The notes below the pieces were generated by a model. That model had not been told where the DNA came from. It saw only the letters and a program-made list of their open reading frames with translations, and ran no database searches. A stretch of 64,000 bases of DNA from UBA817 sp049889215 (GTDB lineage: Bacteria; Margulisbacteria; Marinamargulisbacteria; UBA817). The position numbers were made by a program, and so were the translations under genes. The DNA is taken from NCBI GenBank assembly GCA_049889215.1, contig JBMHDV010000026.1:66029-130028 (forward strand), read 5' to 3'. Each line of letters opens with the position of its first letter. Within the stretch, counting starts at the first letter, position 1. Positions 52,162 through 62,112 of this stretch are shown here, piece by piece.

Positions 52162-52190
52162 TTGAAAAAAAACCGTCATTGAATTATATT
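52162..52190 (+). promoter_or_regulatory. Promoter of the tRNA at 52199
   Basis: TTGAAA at 52162-52167, a spacer of exactly 17 and TATATT at 52185-52190. The predicted start lies one to two bases before the tRNA. Confidence 0.65.
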
Positions 52191-52198
52191 AAAAGTCC

Positions 52199-52275
52199 GG
52201 GCCCATAGCTCAGTTGGTTAGAGCATCCGGCTCATAACCGGCAGGTCCTAGGTTCAAGTCCTAGTGGGCCCACCA
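52199..52275 (+). tRNA. tRNA with anticodon CAT (probably tRNA-Ile2, lysidine type)
   Basis: This 77-base cloverleaf has the acceptor GGGCCCA/TGGGCCC, discriminator A, encoded CCA and the anticodon arm CCGGCTCATAACCGG. Since an elongator tRNA-Met lies at 40017 and this one lacks the GGG/CCC anticodon stem of initiators, the likely identity is the AUA-reading isoleucine tRNA. It needs TilS, which is not in the window. It stands alone downstream of rpoD with its own promoter. Confidence 0.88.
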
Positions 52276-52354
52276 CCTGGTATTTATTGCACGCAATTTG
52301 AACGTTTATCACTTTAGCAATTTTTAGAATCTAGCTAGATGTAATGGCAATCGG

Positions 52355-55300
52355 TTATAATGCCGGCAGTGTTGTAACCAATTGATCCGTTAATTGATTT
52401 AACTCAACCCATTGCAGCTGGTAAGCAATGCGCTGCTCCAATAGATCAAAATGGCTTGTGTCTCGGCGATTAACAGCAACAATAAAGTCATTCAGATTAA
52501 TCTTGCCAAGGGCGTAATTGTCAGATTCATTTTTGAAAATTAGTTCTGCCATTTCAACTTTTTTTTCTGCCATGGCAATGCGCTGTTTTAAATAACCTAA
52601 GTGGGAATATAGGTTTTGAATGGTTACTAATTGGTTTGATTCAGTGGCCAGTTGGTTTGCCGCCTGTTTTTTAGTCTCCAATTGTTGGCTTAGTTTTCGA
52701 GCAGTAGCCGCCGTGTTTTTTATTGATTGCGTGTATGAAAACCCAATGGTTGATGTGGTATCAGTGGCTTTTGTTATTTCGGATGTGATGAAAATGTTTG
52801 GGAATGTGTTAGTGATGACCCGCTGATAGTCCAAGTTAACTTTAGTCTTGATTAAATCAAACATTCGCTTTGATCGGCTATGGTTGTATTGATGGATAAC
52901 AATGGATTCAGATTCAGCAAGGGGCGACAAATTAAATGTAGCAACTGGAACATGTGTCGCACTAGGCTCGCCAATTGCCCGTGAAATTTTTCGGCTGGTT
53001 TCGCTAAAAGTTTGCTTCAGTCGGAGCAATGTTTCTTCTTTGGCCAATACTTGTAAATTTAGCTTGGCTACATCTGTTTCATCGGCAATGCGTTTTTTTT
53101 GACGGGCCATAACGCTCGCTAATGCTTTCTTATTCTCATTTACAGCCGATTGTGCAAAACCAATGCTTTGATATTGTCGAATCCAGTTGTAATACAATTT
53201 TGTCAGTGCTGAAAAGTACGTTTCGTAAGATTCAATGTATTCAAAAGTTGCAATGTCATCGGTAATGCTTTGCAGCCGATGATCCAGGCGTTGCCGGTAG
53301 CCAAAAGCATTTCGAGCAATGTCTTGAGAAAACTTAAATGTGGTTGTATCCGTTGTATCGGAATACGCAATATCATATTGTTGACCAAGCTCTGGAACTA
53401 GGCCGGCTAAGCCAAGTGTGGAGCGAGTGGCTGTAAATTGAAGGTCATTAAAATCAACAGACATGTTTTTTGCATATGCCTGTTGGTAAGATGCATATAA
53501 AATACGATGGAATGTTGGATCATTTTTGGATGCCCGCTCTAAAAAGTCAGGTAATGAAATTGGGGTTTGTCCAACAGCCAATTGAGAATAGCAAAGACCA
53601 ACGCCAACAATAAGTAATGCAACGGGTGGTTTAAAGCGAGATAACTGACGTTTGATGTCCAACTCAACCCCAACCATACAGGGCACCAGCACCAATGTAA
53701 TTAATGTACCAAATACCAGGCCCCAGGCTAAGGCCAGCATCATATCTGCCAACATCGGGTCATAGCCTAAAATGCCATAAGCAGTTGGGAATACCCCAAT
53801 AACGGTAGTGAGTGTGGTGAGAACAATTGCACGTAACCGTGACGCTGCAATGGTTGGAATCGTTTCAATGGTTTGTTCTTTATTCGTTTGATCCAGCCGG
53901 TCCAACATAACAATCCCATCGTTAATCACCACGCCAATCATTCCAATGGATCCAATGCAGGCATAAAACCCAATCTGAGTTTTTTGATGAAGAACAAACG
54001 CCAATATAACCCCAATAATGCCGAAAGGAATAATTAAAATAACACGCAAGGGCTTAAAAAATGAGTTAAATAAAATGGCCAATACCCCGTAAATTAAACC
54101 AATAACCATCAGAACATTAACCAACAATTGTTGTTTGGATGATTGGGTATCCACAATTTCACCATCAAACTGCAACTGTGCACTGGGGTAGGCAGCTAAT
54201 ATCTGAGGGAAAATAGTGGCTTCGATTTGAGTTGCAATATCCAATGGGGATTGACGTATCCCTTTTTGATGATCTGCGTAAATGAAACTGGTGCGAGCCA
54301 GGCCTTGTCGACGAATGGATTGTTTACTAACACTTTCAATGGGTTTCGCTAATAGTTTTAGCGGCACCATGTACCCCTGTTGATTTGATATTGGAATGGA
54401 CAATACCTTATCAATATTGTATTGGTAGTTAGGCAATACCGATAATAAAACATCCACTTCAGCATCATTTTTAAATAGTGAATATAGCCGATCACCACTT
54501 AAAATGGTGCGCATGGTCTGTGCAATTCGGGATGGGGCAACGCCCAATCGCTTGAGTTCTTCTTGATTATAAATCACATCGTAGGATGTTGATGTTAAGA
54601 CTTCATCTCGTTCAATATTTTCAATGCCATCAACACGAGCCAATTGTTGCTCCAATAATGCCATGATGGCATCTCGGTTGGCATCGTTATTATCTTTAAT
54701 CATGATTTCATACGTGCTGCCAGATGATTGGCCCCAGCGACGTTTTCGAAATGTGATTTTAGTTAGGTCAGGTTCTGTTTGCGTAAATGCTTTTATGTCC
54801 TCAATGATGGCATCAATCGACATAGTGCGCTGATTTTTAGGAACGATTTCAAAAGTGATTCGAAATTGATTTGGTGTACTAGCTTGTCCACGACGGCTAC
54901 GCGCAATATTGGTTTGAAAGTTGAGGCCTTCGTTTCCAAGGTACTTTTCAAGGTATGTTTCTAATGGTCGCAGTTTATCGGCAGTTTCTTCTTTGGTATT
55001 GGCGGACTGAACTCGACCTGAAATTACAATTTCACGGGATTCAACATTTGGGAATAAAACAAATTTCAATTGCGATGCCCCTAAAAATATTGAGCCAAAA
55101 AAAAGGGCAATAAAACTAAAAATAATGATATAACGCCGTTGAAGTAAACGTGTTAGCCCACGTTGGTAACGGGCTTCAAAGCGATCAAACCACTGTTGTC
55201 GCTTGGTGTTGGGGGCCTTGCCGATGGTCATGTGCGATGGCAGAATAAAAAATGACTCAATTAAACTTGCGCCCAGCATTAAAAAAATAACGGGCGCTAA

Positions 55301-56704
55301 AAACGATACAAAACTACCAAACCGGCCACCAAAAAATAACAAGGGTAAAAAGGCAATGCAGGTTGTAATGATGCTGGCCAGTATTGGGGGCAATACTTCA
55401 AGTGTCCCCACGGTTGCCGCCTGTTTAATGGGAAGCCCCATTCGCATCTTTTTGGAAATATTTTCAGCCACAATAATGGCATCATCAACAACAATCCCCA
55501 AAACAATAATAACGGCCGATAGGGTAACCACATTAATGCTATACCCCATAAAGTACGTAACAATAACGGTAATGCTAAGTGAAAAGGGGATGCCCAATGC
55601 CACCCAAAATCCTGCACGCTTATTTAAAAAGACCATCAGTAGCAAAAAAATGAGAGCAATGCCGACCAATCCATTTGAGCCAACAATGCCCAAACGGTTT
55701 CGCAAACTTATGGATTCATCGTCCATAAACGTGATTGCGTAAGATGTATTGAGCAGTGTGGTTGACTCAAAACGTTTCACGATAGCATCCACACTTGCCA
55801 ATGACTTTAGAATCCCTGACGATTTATTTTTAACCACATTTAAAACAATGGCTTCATGGCCATTGACCTTTGTAATCGAACTGGCCTTATCAAAGGTTTG
55901 TTTAACAGTGGCAAGTTGGCCCAATCGGATTGGCACACTATCGAATCCGCCTTGAACCACCAATGATTGTAGTTTCTGTGGGGTATCAAGTTCAACATTG
56001 ACATTCACCTGATCCAATCGTTCATTATTGAGTTGCCCAGCAGGCGTTCGTACATGATTTCGTTTTATTTCAGTTGCGATCTGTGCTAAATCAATGTCAT
56101 AAGTAATGAGCTTTAATGGATCAACTTGAATGGTTAATGTTTCATTTAATGTGCCACTGTCTCGTGCATCAAAGATGTCTGGGTGTTGCATCAATTGCTT
56201 TTTTAAAGCTGTTGCCATAGCTTGTAAGTTTGACCGCTCTGAGGTGCTAAGTAAGTGTGTGCTTCGGTTGTAAATCGCAATATCAATAATGGCTTTTTTA
56301 CTTGTTTCAAATACCCGCACACTCGGTTTTGTTTTTAGGTCGGCTGGTAAATCCACAGTTGCAACTTGATTTCGAATATCATCAACAACAGCTTGAATCT
56401 CTGAATCTTCAACATCCAGTTCAATACTGACTGAACTTTGTCCTCTTGATGATGTGCTTTCAATAGACTCTACACCATCCATGCCATCCAAGGCTTCTTC
56501 AATGGGGCGTGTAATAAAAAATTCAATATCACTTGCCGAAGCCCCCGGATAACTGGTAGAAATCCGAACCACATTAAAGGTTATGTCCGGCAATTCCTCT
56601 CGATCCATGCGGTCCAATGCAATCACGCCACCAATTAAAACAAAGGCGGTAATTAAATTGACCAAAACATGCCGATGGCAAAAATACTCAATAATGCGTT
56701 TCAT
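52355..56704 (-). CDS. RND efflux pump fused to a TolC-like outer-membrane protein
   Basis: Residues 1 to about 1020 (of 1449) form an RND exporter of the AcrB-like class: twelve membrane segments, two large periplasmic loops, YPGASASDIEFFITRPIEEA, proton-relay Asp pair in GIVVDDAIIVAENISK and INDGIVMLDRLD. Residues 1022-1042 (PPVALLIVGVGLCYSQLAVG) look like an internal signal peptide. From about 1045 on, the sequence is a TolC-type outer membrane factor (LPDFLERASKNDPTF, coiled-coil helices, KIQQ-free LGKINLNDFIVAVNRRD). No membrane-fusion protein gene is adjacent. A possible processing site after LAVGQ could release the channel. Confidence 0.9.
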   Translation of the reverse strand: MKRIIEYFCHRHVLVNLITAFVLIGGVIALDRMDREELPDITFNVVRISTSYPGASASDIEFFITRPIEEALDGMDGVESIESTSSRGQSSVSIELDVEDSEIQAVVDDIRNQVATVDLPADLKTKPSVRVFETSKKAIIDIAIYNRSTHLLSTSERSNLQAMATALKKQLMQHPDIFDARDSGTLNETLTIQVDPLKLITYDIDLAQIATEIKRNHVRTPAGQLNNERLDQVNVNVELDTPQKLQSLVVQGGFDSVPIRLGQLATVKQTFDKASSITKVNGHEAIVLNVVKNKSSGILKSLASVDAIVKRFESTTLLNTSYAITFMDDESISLRNRLGIVGSNGLVGIALIFLLLMVFLNKRAGFWVALGIPFSLSITVIVTYFMGYSINVVTLSAVIIVLGIVVDDAIIVAENISKKMRMGLPIKQAATVGTLEVLPPILASIITTCIAFLPLLFFGGRFGSFVSFLAPVIFLMLGASLIESFFILPSHMTIGKAPNTKRQQWFDRFEARYQRGLTRLLQRRYIIIFSFIALFFGSIFLGASQLKFVLFPNVESREIVISGRVQSANTKEETADKLRPLETYLEKYLGNEGLNFQTNIARSRRGQASTPNQFRITFEIVPKNQRTMSIDAIIEDIKAFTQTEPDLTKITFRKRRWGQSSGSTYEIMIKDNNDANRDAIMALLEQQLARVDGIENIERDEVLTSTSYDVIYNQEELKRLGVAPSRIAQTMRTILSGDRLYSLFKNDAEVDVLLSVLPNYQYNIDKVLSIPISNQQGYMVPLKLLAKPIESVSKQSIRRQGLARTSFIYADHQKGIRQSPLDIATQIEATIFPQILAAYPSAQLQFDGEIVDTQSSKQQLLVNVLMVIGLIYGVLAILFNSFFKPLRVILIIPFGIIGVILAFVLHQKTQIGFYACIGSIGMIGVVINDGIVMLDRLDQTNKEQTIETIPTIAASRLRAIVLTTLTTVIGVFPTAYGILGYDPMLADMMLALAWGLVFGTLITLVLVPCMVGVELDIKRQLSRFKPPVALLIVGVGLCYSQLAVGQTPISLPDFLERASKNDPTFHRILYASYQQAYAKNMSVDFNDLQFTATRSTLGLAGLVPELGQQYDIAYSDTTDTTTFKFSQDIARNAFGYRQRLDHRLQSITDDIATFEYIESYETYFSALTKLYYNWIRQYQSIGFAQSAVNENKKALASVMARQKKRIADETDVAKLNLQVLAKEETLLRLKQTFSETSRKISRAIGEPSATHVPVATFNLSPLAESESIVIHQYNHSRSKRMFDLIKTKVNLDYQRVITNTFPNIFITSEITKATDTTSTIGFSYTQSIKNTAATARKLSQQLETKKQAANQLATESNQLVTIQNLYSHLGYLKQRIAMAEKKVEMAELIFKNESDNYALGKINLNDFIVAVNRRDTSHFDLLEQRIAYQLQWVELNQLTDQLVTTLPAL

Positions 56705-56762
56705 AGGAAGAATCTTCTATAGGTATCATACCCATAATTTTAATTTTGAAAACCTTTATTCA

Positions 56763-57656
56763 CTAATTAAATATTTGTTGCAACGTCAGCGTGTTTGTTG
56801 GGCTAACATTTGAGTTATCCTGCCCGGTATAGGTTGCAAGTTTGGCATAAAACGCATCAACAGTTAACCCAAACGTTGAGGAGAACTTGTTTTTCCAATT
56901 GCTGTCTTGCGGTTGTGTGGCCATGTAGTCCTTAAAAATTAATTTGAATGCTTCGGCTTCAGAGTGCCCCATTAATTGCAGCTCTTTGGCAAGAACCAAT
57001 ACCATAAACACTGATGAACTATAGTTCGTATCAATGCCTTGTGAAGTACTGTGTGCCTCATACTTACTTGGTGTCGAAAAAACGGCGGCATTCACTTGGT
57101 TTTGATCATTTGTGATGTAATCAAAACTATAATATTGTTGAATATACATGCCCTCAAGTGCGGCAGCCGGCCCCTCTATTAACCACTTAATATCAAACCC
57201 TTCAGGGTCATCATTGGGTTTATTCATAAAATAATTCAATGTTTGTTGGTAGCAGTGAAAGTATTCATGGGCAATCACAGAGTAGCGGTGATACGAGTTG
57301 TTCGTAAATTCATCATTTGGAATTTCCATTACAAATCGTTTAGCACTCTGATTATTATTTTCAGTTGAAATATAAGCGCCGCCTTCAACACCATCAAAAG
57401 GGTCTGCAACATTATCATTCCAAGCATAGATTACAATGTCTGTGTAGTAGGTTTGAAATAAAGGCAATATCGAAAGTAAATTTGATTTAATGGTCCCAAA
57501 TTCAGTGACCCACGCTGAAGGTAAACTAGAGTGGATATTTTCAGTGATACTCACAGGCGTAGTACTCGTTGGATTATTAAGTGTACTGTCCTTTTTTGCA
57601 CAAGCCAATAGCATTATTAACATGATAAGTGCAAACGTCCTTATATATTTTTTCAT
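56763..57656 (-). CDS. Lipoprotein with HExxH metallopeptidase motif
   Basis: This 297-residue protein has the signal MKKYIRTFALIMLIMLLAC with lipobox LLAC. Near residue 126 it has SVIAHEYFHCYQQTLN, and about 30 residues later WLIEGPAAALEGMY, which provides the third zinc ligand Glu of gluzincins. The layout is like small secreted peptidases of the MA clan, not a named family that I can assign. A leader with TATAAT and AGAGGG before the ATG shows normal, not leaderless, initiation. It could trim proteins at the outer membrane. Confidence 0.78.
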   Translation of the reverse strand: MKKYIRTFALIMLIMLLACAKKDSTLNNPTSTTPVSITENIHSSLPSAWVTEFGTIKSNLLSILPLFQTYYTDIVIYAWNDNVADPFDGVEGGAYISTENNNQSAKRFVMEIPNDEFTNNSYHRYSVIAHEYFHCYQQTLNYFMNKPNDDPEGFDIKWLIEGPAAALEGMYIQQYYSFDYITNDQNQVNAAVFSTPSKYEAHSTSQGIDTNYSSSVFMVLVLAKELQLMGHSEAEAFKLIFKDYMATQPQDSNWKNKFSSTFGLTVDAFYAKLATYTGQDNSNVSPTNTLTLQQIFN

Positions 57657-57717
57657 AATAACCCTCTAAATACCTAAGATGGTTTTATTATAAGAAATCA
57701 GCGCTTAAAAAACGAAA

Positions 57718-59421
57718 TCATTTAAGAAGTGTTGGTAAGTAACGATGCCCCAATGCATTAACCTCATCACTAATTTGGGGTGGGTTTTTTGATGTTTTTT
57801 TTGGTGGAACCAATTCAAATCGATGGGCTGCATCATTTTTCTGATGTTCTTTTAATTGATAGTTCAGGTCTAAAAAGCAAGCGATTTCCAACGCATAAGC
57901 TGTAAATAGACGTTCCGACTGATCGGGCCGTTTTGGGTGAAGCAGGTGTGTGAGGTCGATGGATGGGTCATTCTTTAACGTATTGATTTTATCTAAAAAG
58001 CGTTTTCCATTCATTCGAGTTGCGGTTTCTTTAATCACATCAATAATTGCATGAGGAAGTTCAGTAGCTAAAAATGCAGCTTGACTGGTTTGAGCCAATG
58101 CTTCGATAAATGCCAAGTTAATGCTCCAACTCCATTTTTTTTCATTTAATGTGTAATGCGATGTTTTTTTATTTTTTCGGGCAATGGTATCCACTTCGGC
58201 TTGCCGGCCCAGTAATACGGGTTTGGTATTATTTTGTGTGGCAGTTTCGAGGGTTTTATATTGCTCAAGATAATCATCCTGTTTAATCTTAGAAAATTCA
58301 TCAATAAAATCCGACCAATTGAACTTCTTTTGACGAGAAGATGTCGGTCGATTTTCTTTTAATTGGGGGTATATTTTAGATACGCTGACCAATTTCTTTT
58401 TAAGGTCTACGTCTGTGTGTATGGCATTTTTTAAGGTATGAGTGACTTTTTTAAACTCCTTGGCCAACATTTGTCGACCGGTTGTTGTTATGGCGATTAA
58501 CTTTTTTTTGTATTTTTTCTTACGGCTTTGTTCATGAATATATAAGAAAGGTGATGTGGCATTACCCCAGGGGAAATACACTAAATTAACGGGTGTTTTT
58601 GTGGCAGGGTGCAATACTTTTCCGCAATGAATGCCGACAATATGCCCATTTTTATCCAAGTAAACACCACCAGAGGCCCCATCATTTACCGCGTGTGATG
58701 TGAGCATGTAATGCGGTGATACCACTGCCGGTAATTCAACCATCACATTGGATGTTGCTGGGTTATCAATCGTTGATTGTCGTTTACTTGGTGAAGAAAT
58801 GGTCACACGGCGAGTATGGGTTGAAACAGACGTAATCACACCATGACTGGCATGGTTTCGAATAGTGTGAGTCCCTTTTGTTGCCAGATTCGCTCGCAGG
58901 GCATCGTTCAACGGCGCCCATGGGTGCGCATTATGAACCGAGACTTTCTGATGTGAGCCAGAGGCATGCCCAACAAAGTACAGCTCATCATTGGGTTGAA
59001 TATCCGTTACTTCAATGGACTTAAATCCATAAATGTCACCCGGGTATTGGTTATTATTAGGGTGTAACTTAAGCAGTGCTAAATCCCCGCCAATCGAATG
59101 CTGAATACCAAGCTTTTGAGCTATGTTGGAAGCGTTAGAAATAATACTATCAACTTCAAACGCTTGCCCTTGATCATAAAATCCGCCAGTCGCGTCAAAC
59201 TGTACGGCTTGAGGTAGCCCTTTATTAAGGCTATGCTTTGAAACCAAAACAATATCACGACCAATTAAAACTGCTGTTCCAATGCCACGCCGAGTTTGAC
59301 GTTCGGGTCCCATAATTAGTTTGCCTATACTTCGAGCAGCAACAGTAACCGGTTTTGGTAAATCAAGTTTACCAATCGCTCTATTTTTTATTGGGGATAC
59401 GGATTGATTTAAATTGGGCAT
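57718..59421 (-). CDS. Trypsin-like serine protease domain protein without signal peptide
   Basis: This 567-residue protein has a chymotrypsin-fold domain in the first 300 residues. Catalytic residues fit His63 in LVSKHSL, Asp113 in IGGDLALLKL and Ser250 in NDGASGGVYLDKNGHIVGIH. The rest is a Lys-rich helical region with no family that I recognise. No signal peptide or membrane helix is seen, so the protein may stay in the cytoplasm, be secreted without a Sec signal, or act on host or phage proteins. It is monocistronic. Confidence 0.78.
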   Translation of the reverse strand: MPNLNQSVSPIKNRAIGKLDLPKPVTVAARSIGKLIMGPERQTRRGIGTAVLIGRDIVLVSKHSLNKGLPQAVQFDATGGFYDQGQAFEVDSIISNASNIAQKLGIQHSIGGDLALLKLHPNNNQYPGDIYGFKSIEVTDIQPNDELYFVGHASGSHQKVSVHNAHPWAPLNDALRANLATKGTHTIRNHASHGVITSVSTHTRRVTISSPSKRQSTIDNPATSNVMVELPAVVSPHYMLTSHAVNDGASGGVYLDKNGHIVGIHCGKVLHPATKTPVNLVYFPWGNATSPFLYIHEQSRKKKYKKKLIAITTTGRQMLAKEFKKVTHTLKNAIHTDVDLKKKLVSVSKIYPQLKENRPTSSRQKKFNWSDFIDEFSKIKQDDYLEQYKTLETATQNNTKPVLLGRQAEVDTIARKNKKTSHYTLNEKKWSWSINLAFIEALAQTSQAAFLATELPHAIIDVIKETATRMNGKRFLDKINTLKNDPSIDLTHLLHPKRPDQSERLFTAYALEIACFLDLNYQLKEHQKNDAAHRFELVPPKKTSKNPPQISDEVNALGHRYLPTLLK

Positions 59422-59537
59422 AGCATCTCTAGGGTTAATTTGCTTCTAATATTTAATCATAAAATTAAATAAATTAGAAATGTAAATTTAACCAAGGGGG
59501 GCTTGTATTTTGGTGATTGAGGTGGTTAAGTAAGAAA

Positions 59538-59876
59538 CCAGGTAGGCGATGCAGTCGCTTTGATCTTTGCATTAAAGAGGAAAGTCCGGGCTCCACAGGG
59601 CAGAGTGCCTCCTAACGGGAGGAGGAAGTAATTCCATGGAAAGTGCCGCAGAAAATTACCGCCAGCAATGGTAAGGGTGAAAACGTGAGGTAAGAGCTTA
59701 CGAAGTGGCTTGGTAACAGGTCATTTGGGTAAACCCCACTCGGAGCAAGGTTAAATAGGGGAACAGAAACGGTCCGTTTCATTATGATTCTCGGGTAAAC
59801 TGCTTGAGGTGTCTCGTGAGGGGCATCCTAGATAAATGACTGCACTCGACAGAACCCGGCTTACACGCCTACCTAC
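59538..59876 (+). ncRNA. rnpB: RNase P RNA (class A)
   Basis: This is the catalytic RNA that matures tRNA 5' ends. The ends pair as P1 (AGGTAGGCG at 59540-59548 with CGCCTACCT at 59866-59874). The conserved core is seen as GAGGAAAGTCCGGGCTCC near 59577 and ACAGAACCCGGCTTAC near 59850, which form P4, with AGGGTGAAAACGTGAGGTAAGAG in the specificity region. The 5' and 3' limits are set from P1 and may be off by a few bases. Confidence 0.95.
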
Positions 59877-59887
59877 TTAATTAAACT

Positions 59888-60934
59888 TTAATTTGCGGCA
59901 ACAAGAATGGATTGTTCATAAAGGTGCAAAATGTACTCATTTGTTAAATCGACATTTAACGTTTCTTTTGCGGTTTCTTGTACTTTTTCTGTGGGGGACT
60001 GCCCATCAAAAAGTGGCGCAATCTGAGCAACGATGCTGGGGAGTTTAACAAGTCGACTAATCATAAAAAAGGATTGCTGATCATCAAACGGAATAATCTT
60101 ACACTTTGGGTTTAGCATTAATTGTGATGGCAATGTTGGTTCTGTCATTTGATTAAAAGCCGTCGTTAATTCTGCCAACTTAATGGCGTAGCGATTGGGG
60201 TTTAAGGCGGCAATTTTTTCTTCAGTCAATTCACTGGCAATCGAATAGCACTTGGCAAAGTAGTCCGCTTTGTTTGATTCCCATGCCGCCCAATGGTTTG
60301 TTGAATTGTTGGTGGCTGTAGGATCAAGCTGTGCATCTTGCACATTAATAAAAAAGTTTGTTGTGGCATTGGTTAAATACGATGCGGGAATTCCCAGTGA
60401 TAGAGCACAATGCTCTGAAATCGCTTCTTCAATAAATTGTAAGAAATCTCGAACGGCTTCCCAGAACGCCTTGCCGTGAATGCCTTTGTAGTAATGGCAA
60501 AAGTACGATGAACAAATGCTATTACGGTATTGCCAGACAGAGCAATTACCATCCACAAGCAGTTCGCACATCACCGATTCATCCATGCCAAATTTGTCCG
60601 GAATAATATTGGCGTAATCCCTGAGCTCGGTTTTTGTTGGATAGTAGCCCAACGGCGCGAGCTTTGTCCCTGTTTTTATGTAATCATGAAGTTTGGTCTG
60701 ATTGTCTGAATCATTTAATATGGCGCCGACCAGATAATTTGGAATGATGGGTTTAAATGTACAGCACTTGGTTTTTTCAGAAAATGTTCGAACATCTTTA
60801 ACCGCATCATTTGGTTTGCACATATGGCAGTTCATGCAGTCTGCATATTGCTCAACAGGTATGGGTTTCCCAAAAATAGCTGGGAGCATTGGTTCATAAA
60901 TCTTGGGCAATTGTTGAAATAACGTAGTGATCAT
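59888..60934 (-). CDS. Cysteine-cluster protein (YkgJ-like pattern), unknown function
   Basis: This 348-residue protein has a Cys-rich N-terminal half: CMNCHMC at residues 33-39, KCCTF at 57-58, then ELLVDGNCSVWQYRNSICSS and YFCHYYKGIHGKAFWEAVRD. The order CxxCxxC, CC, C, C, C recalls the YkgJ/FliB metal- or Fe-S-cluster family and hypothetical proteins of myxobacteria. The C-terminal half is helical without motifs. There is no signal peptide. TATAAT lies ten bases before the ATG on the minus strand. It is convergent with RNase P RNA and divergent from ychF. Confidence 0.75.
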   Translation of the reverse strand: MITTLFQQLPKIYEPMLPAIFGKPIPVEQYADCMNCHMCKPNDAVKDVRTFSEKTKCCTFKPIIPNYLVGAILNDSDNQTKLHDYIKTGTKLAPLGYYPTKTELRDYANIIPDKFGMDESVMCELLVDGNCSVWQYRNSICSSYFCHYYKGIHGKAFWEAVRDFLQFIEEAISEHCALSLGIPASYLTNATTNFFINVQDAQLDPTATNNSTNHWAAWESNKADYFAKCYSIASELTEEKIAALNPNRYAIKLAELTTAFNQMTEPTLPSQLMLNPKCKIIPFDDQQSFFMISRLVKLPSIVAQIAPLFDGQSPTEKVQETAKETLNVDLTNEYILHLYEQSILVAAN

Positions 60935-61017
60935 TGTTAAATAAATTATACAAAAGAATTGATTTGATTAAATTAATTATCGGTCAAATTAAAAAAGTAT
61001 TCACAAGGAGTTTTATT

Positions 61018-62112
61018 ATGGGATTATCTATGGGGATTGTCGGATTACCAAATGTTGGAAAGTCCACGTTATTTAATGCAATTACCAATAACACCATTGA
61101 CGCTCAAAATTTTCCGTTCTGTACCATTGAACCCAATAAAGGGATTGTCCCAGTTCCAGATGACCGCTTAATAACATTGGCGGACATATCCAATACGCAA
61201 AATGTGGTACCAGCCACCATTGAATTTATTGACATTGCCGGTTTAGTAAAAGGTGCGTCAAAAGGCGAAGGGCTTGGCAATAAGTTTTTAGCCAATATTC
61301 GAGAGGTCGCCGCCATTGTCCATGTTGTGCGTTGTTTTGAAGATGATGATATTGTTCATGTGGATGGTTCAGTTGACCCAGCACGCGACATTGCCGTGAT
61401 TAATACAGAGCTAATCTTTTCAGACGTTGAGCAATGTGAAAAAGCCATCGAGAATCAGCGCAAGCGCACCAGAACCAACGATAAAGATGAGGTCTTTAAG
61501 TTTGATACCTTAAAAAAATGCTTGGCCGAATTAGAAAAAGAAGTGCCCATTCGAGCGATTGATTTATCAACGCAAGAAAAAGAAGCGTTAAAAGAATATC
61601 AGTTTTTAACCAGTAAAAAGGTCATTTATGTGTGCAATGTTAGCGACAGTGAGCTAACAGAAACGAATGATTTTGTAAAAACTGTGATGCAAATTGCCGA
61701 CAAAGACAATTGCGAAGTATTGCAATTATCCGCCAGTTTTGAGCATGAAGTTTCGCAACTGGATGGCGAAGAGAAGCAAGAAATATTAGGCGAGTTTGGC
61801 TTGGACAAGCCTGGCCTTGAGCGGTTGGCTCAAAAAAGCTTTCATTTATTGGGGTTAGAAACATTTTTAACCACCGGAGAAAAAGAAACACGTGCTTGGA
61901 CCATTCCAGTTGGTACCTTGGCGCCCCAAGCTGCTGGCGAAATTCATACTGATTTTGAAAAAGGCTTTATTCGGGCGAATGTCATTGATTATGACACATT
62001 TGTATCATGCAATGGGTATAAGGAAGCAAAAGAAAAAGGGCGTGTTCGCCAAGAAGGAAAAGACTACGTCGTTCAAGACGGCGATATCATCGAGTTTTTA
62101 TTCAATGTTTAA
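61018..62112 (+). CDS. ychF: Ribosome-binding ATPase YchF
   Basis: This 364-residue Obg-family P-loop protein has MGIVGLPNVGKSTLFNAITN (P-loop), EFIDIAGLVKGASKGEGLGN (switch II), the coiled-coil insertion and a C-terminal TGS domain (TDFEKGFIRANVIDY). It binds ATP rather than GTP and modulates the ribosome and redox stress response. The frame opens at 60934, but the ATG at 61018 sits seven bases from AAGGAG and gives the normal 363-residue family length. It overlaps the DUF368 gene by eight bases. Confidence 0.96.
   Translation: MGLSMGIVGLPNVGKSTLFNAITNNTIDAQNFPFCTIEPNKGIVPVPDDRLITLADISNTQNVVPATIEFIDIAGLVKGASKGEGLGNKFLANIREVAAIVHVVRCFEDDDIVHVDGSVDPARDIAVINTELIFSDVEQCEKAIENQRKRTRTNDKDEVFKFDTLKKCLAELEKEVPIRAIDLSTQEKEALKEYQFLTSKKVIYVCNVSDSELTETNDFVKTVMQIADKDNCEVLQLSASFEHEVSQLDGEEKQEILGEFGLDKPGLERLAQKSFHLLGLETFLTTGEKETRAWTIPVGTLAPQAAGEIHTDFEKGFIRANVIDYDTFVSCNGYKEAKEKGRVRQEGKDYVVQDGDIIEFLFNV

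Noticed and set aside
55203..55742. 179-codon plus-strand frame inside the RND gene
   Set aside because: It is antisense to strongly conserved RND motifs, and its composition is that of a reverse-complement shadow.
60934..61017. N-terminal extension of YchF
   Set aside because: The extra 28 residues have no counterpart in the family, and a proper AAGGAG lies before the ATG at 61018.
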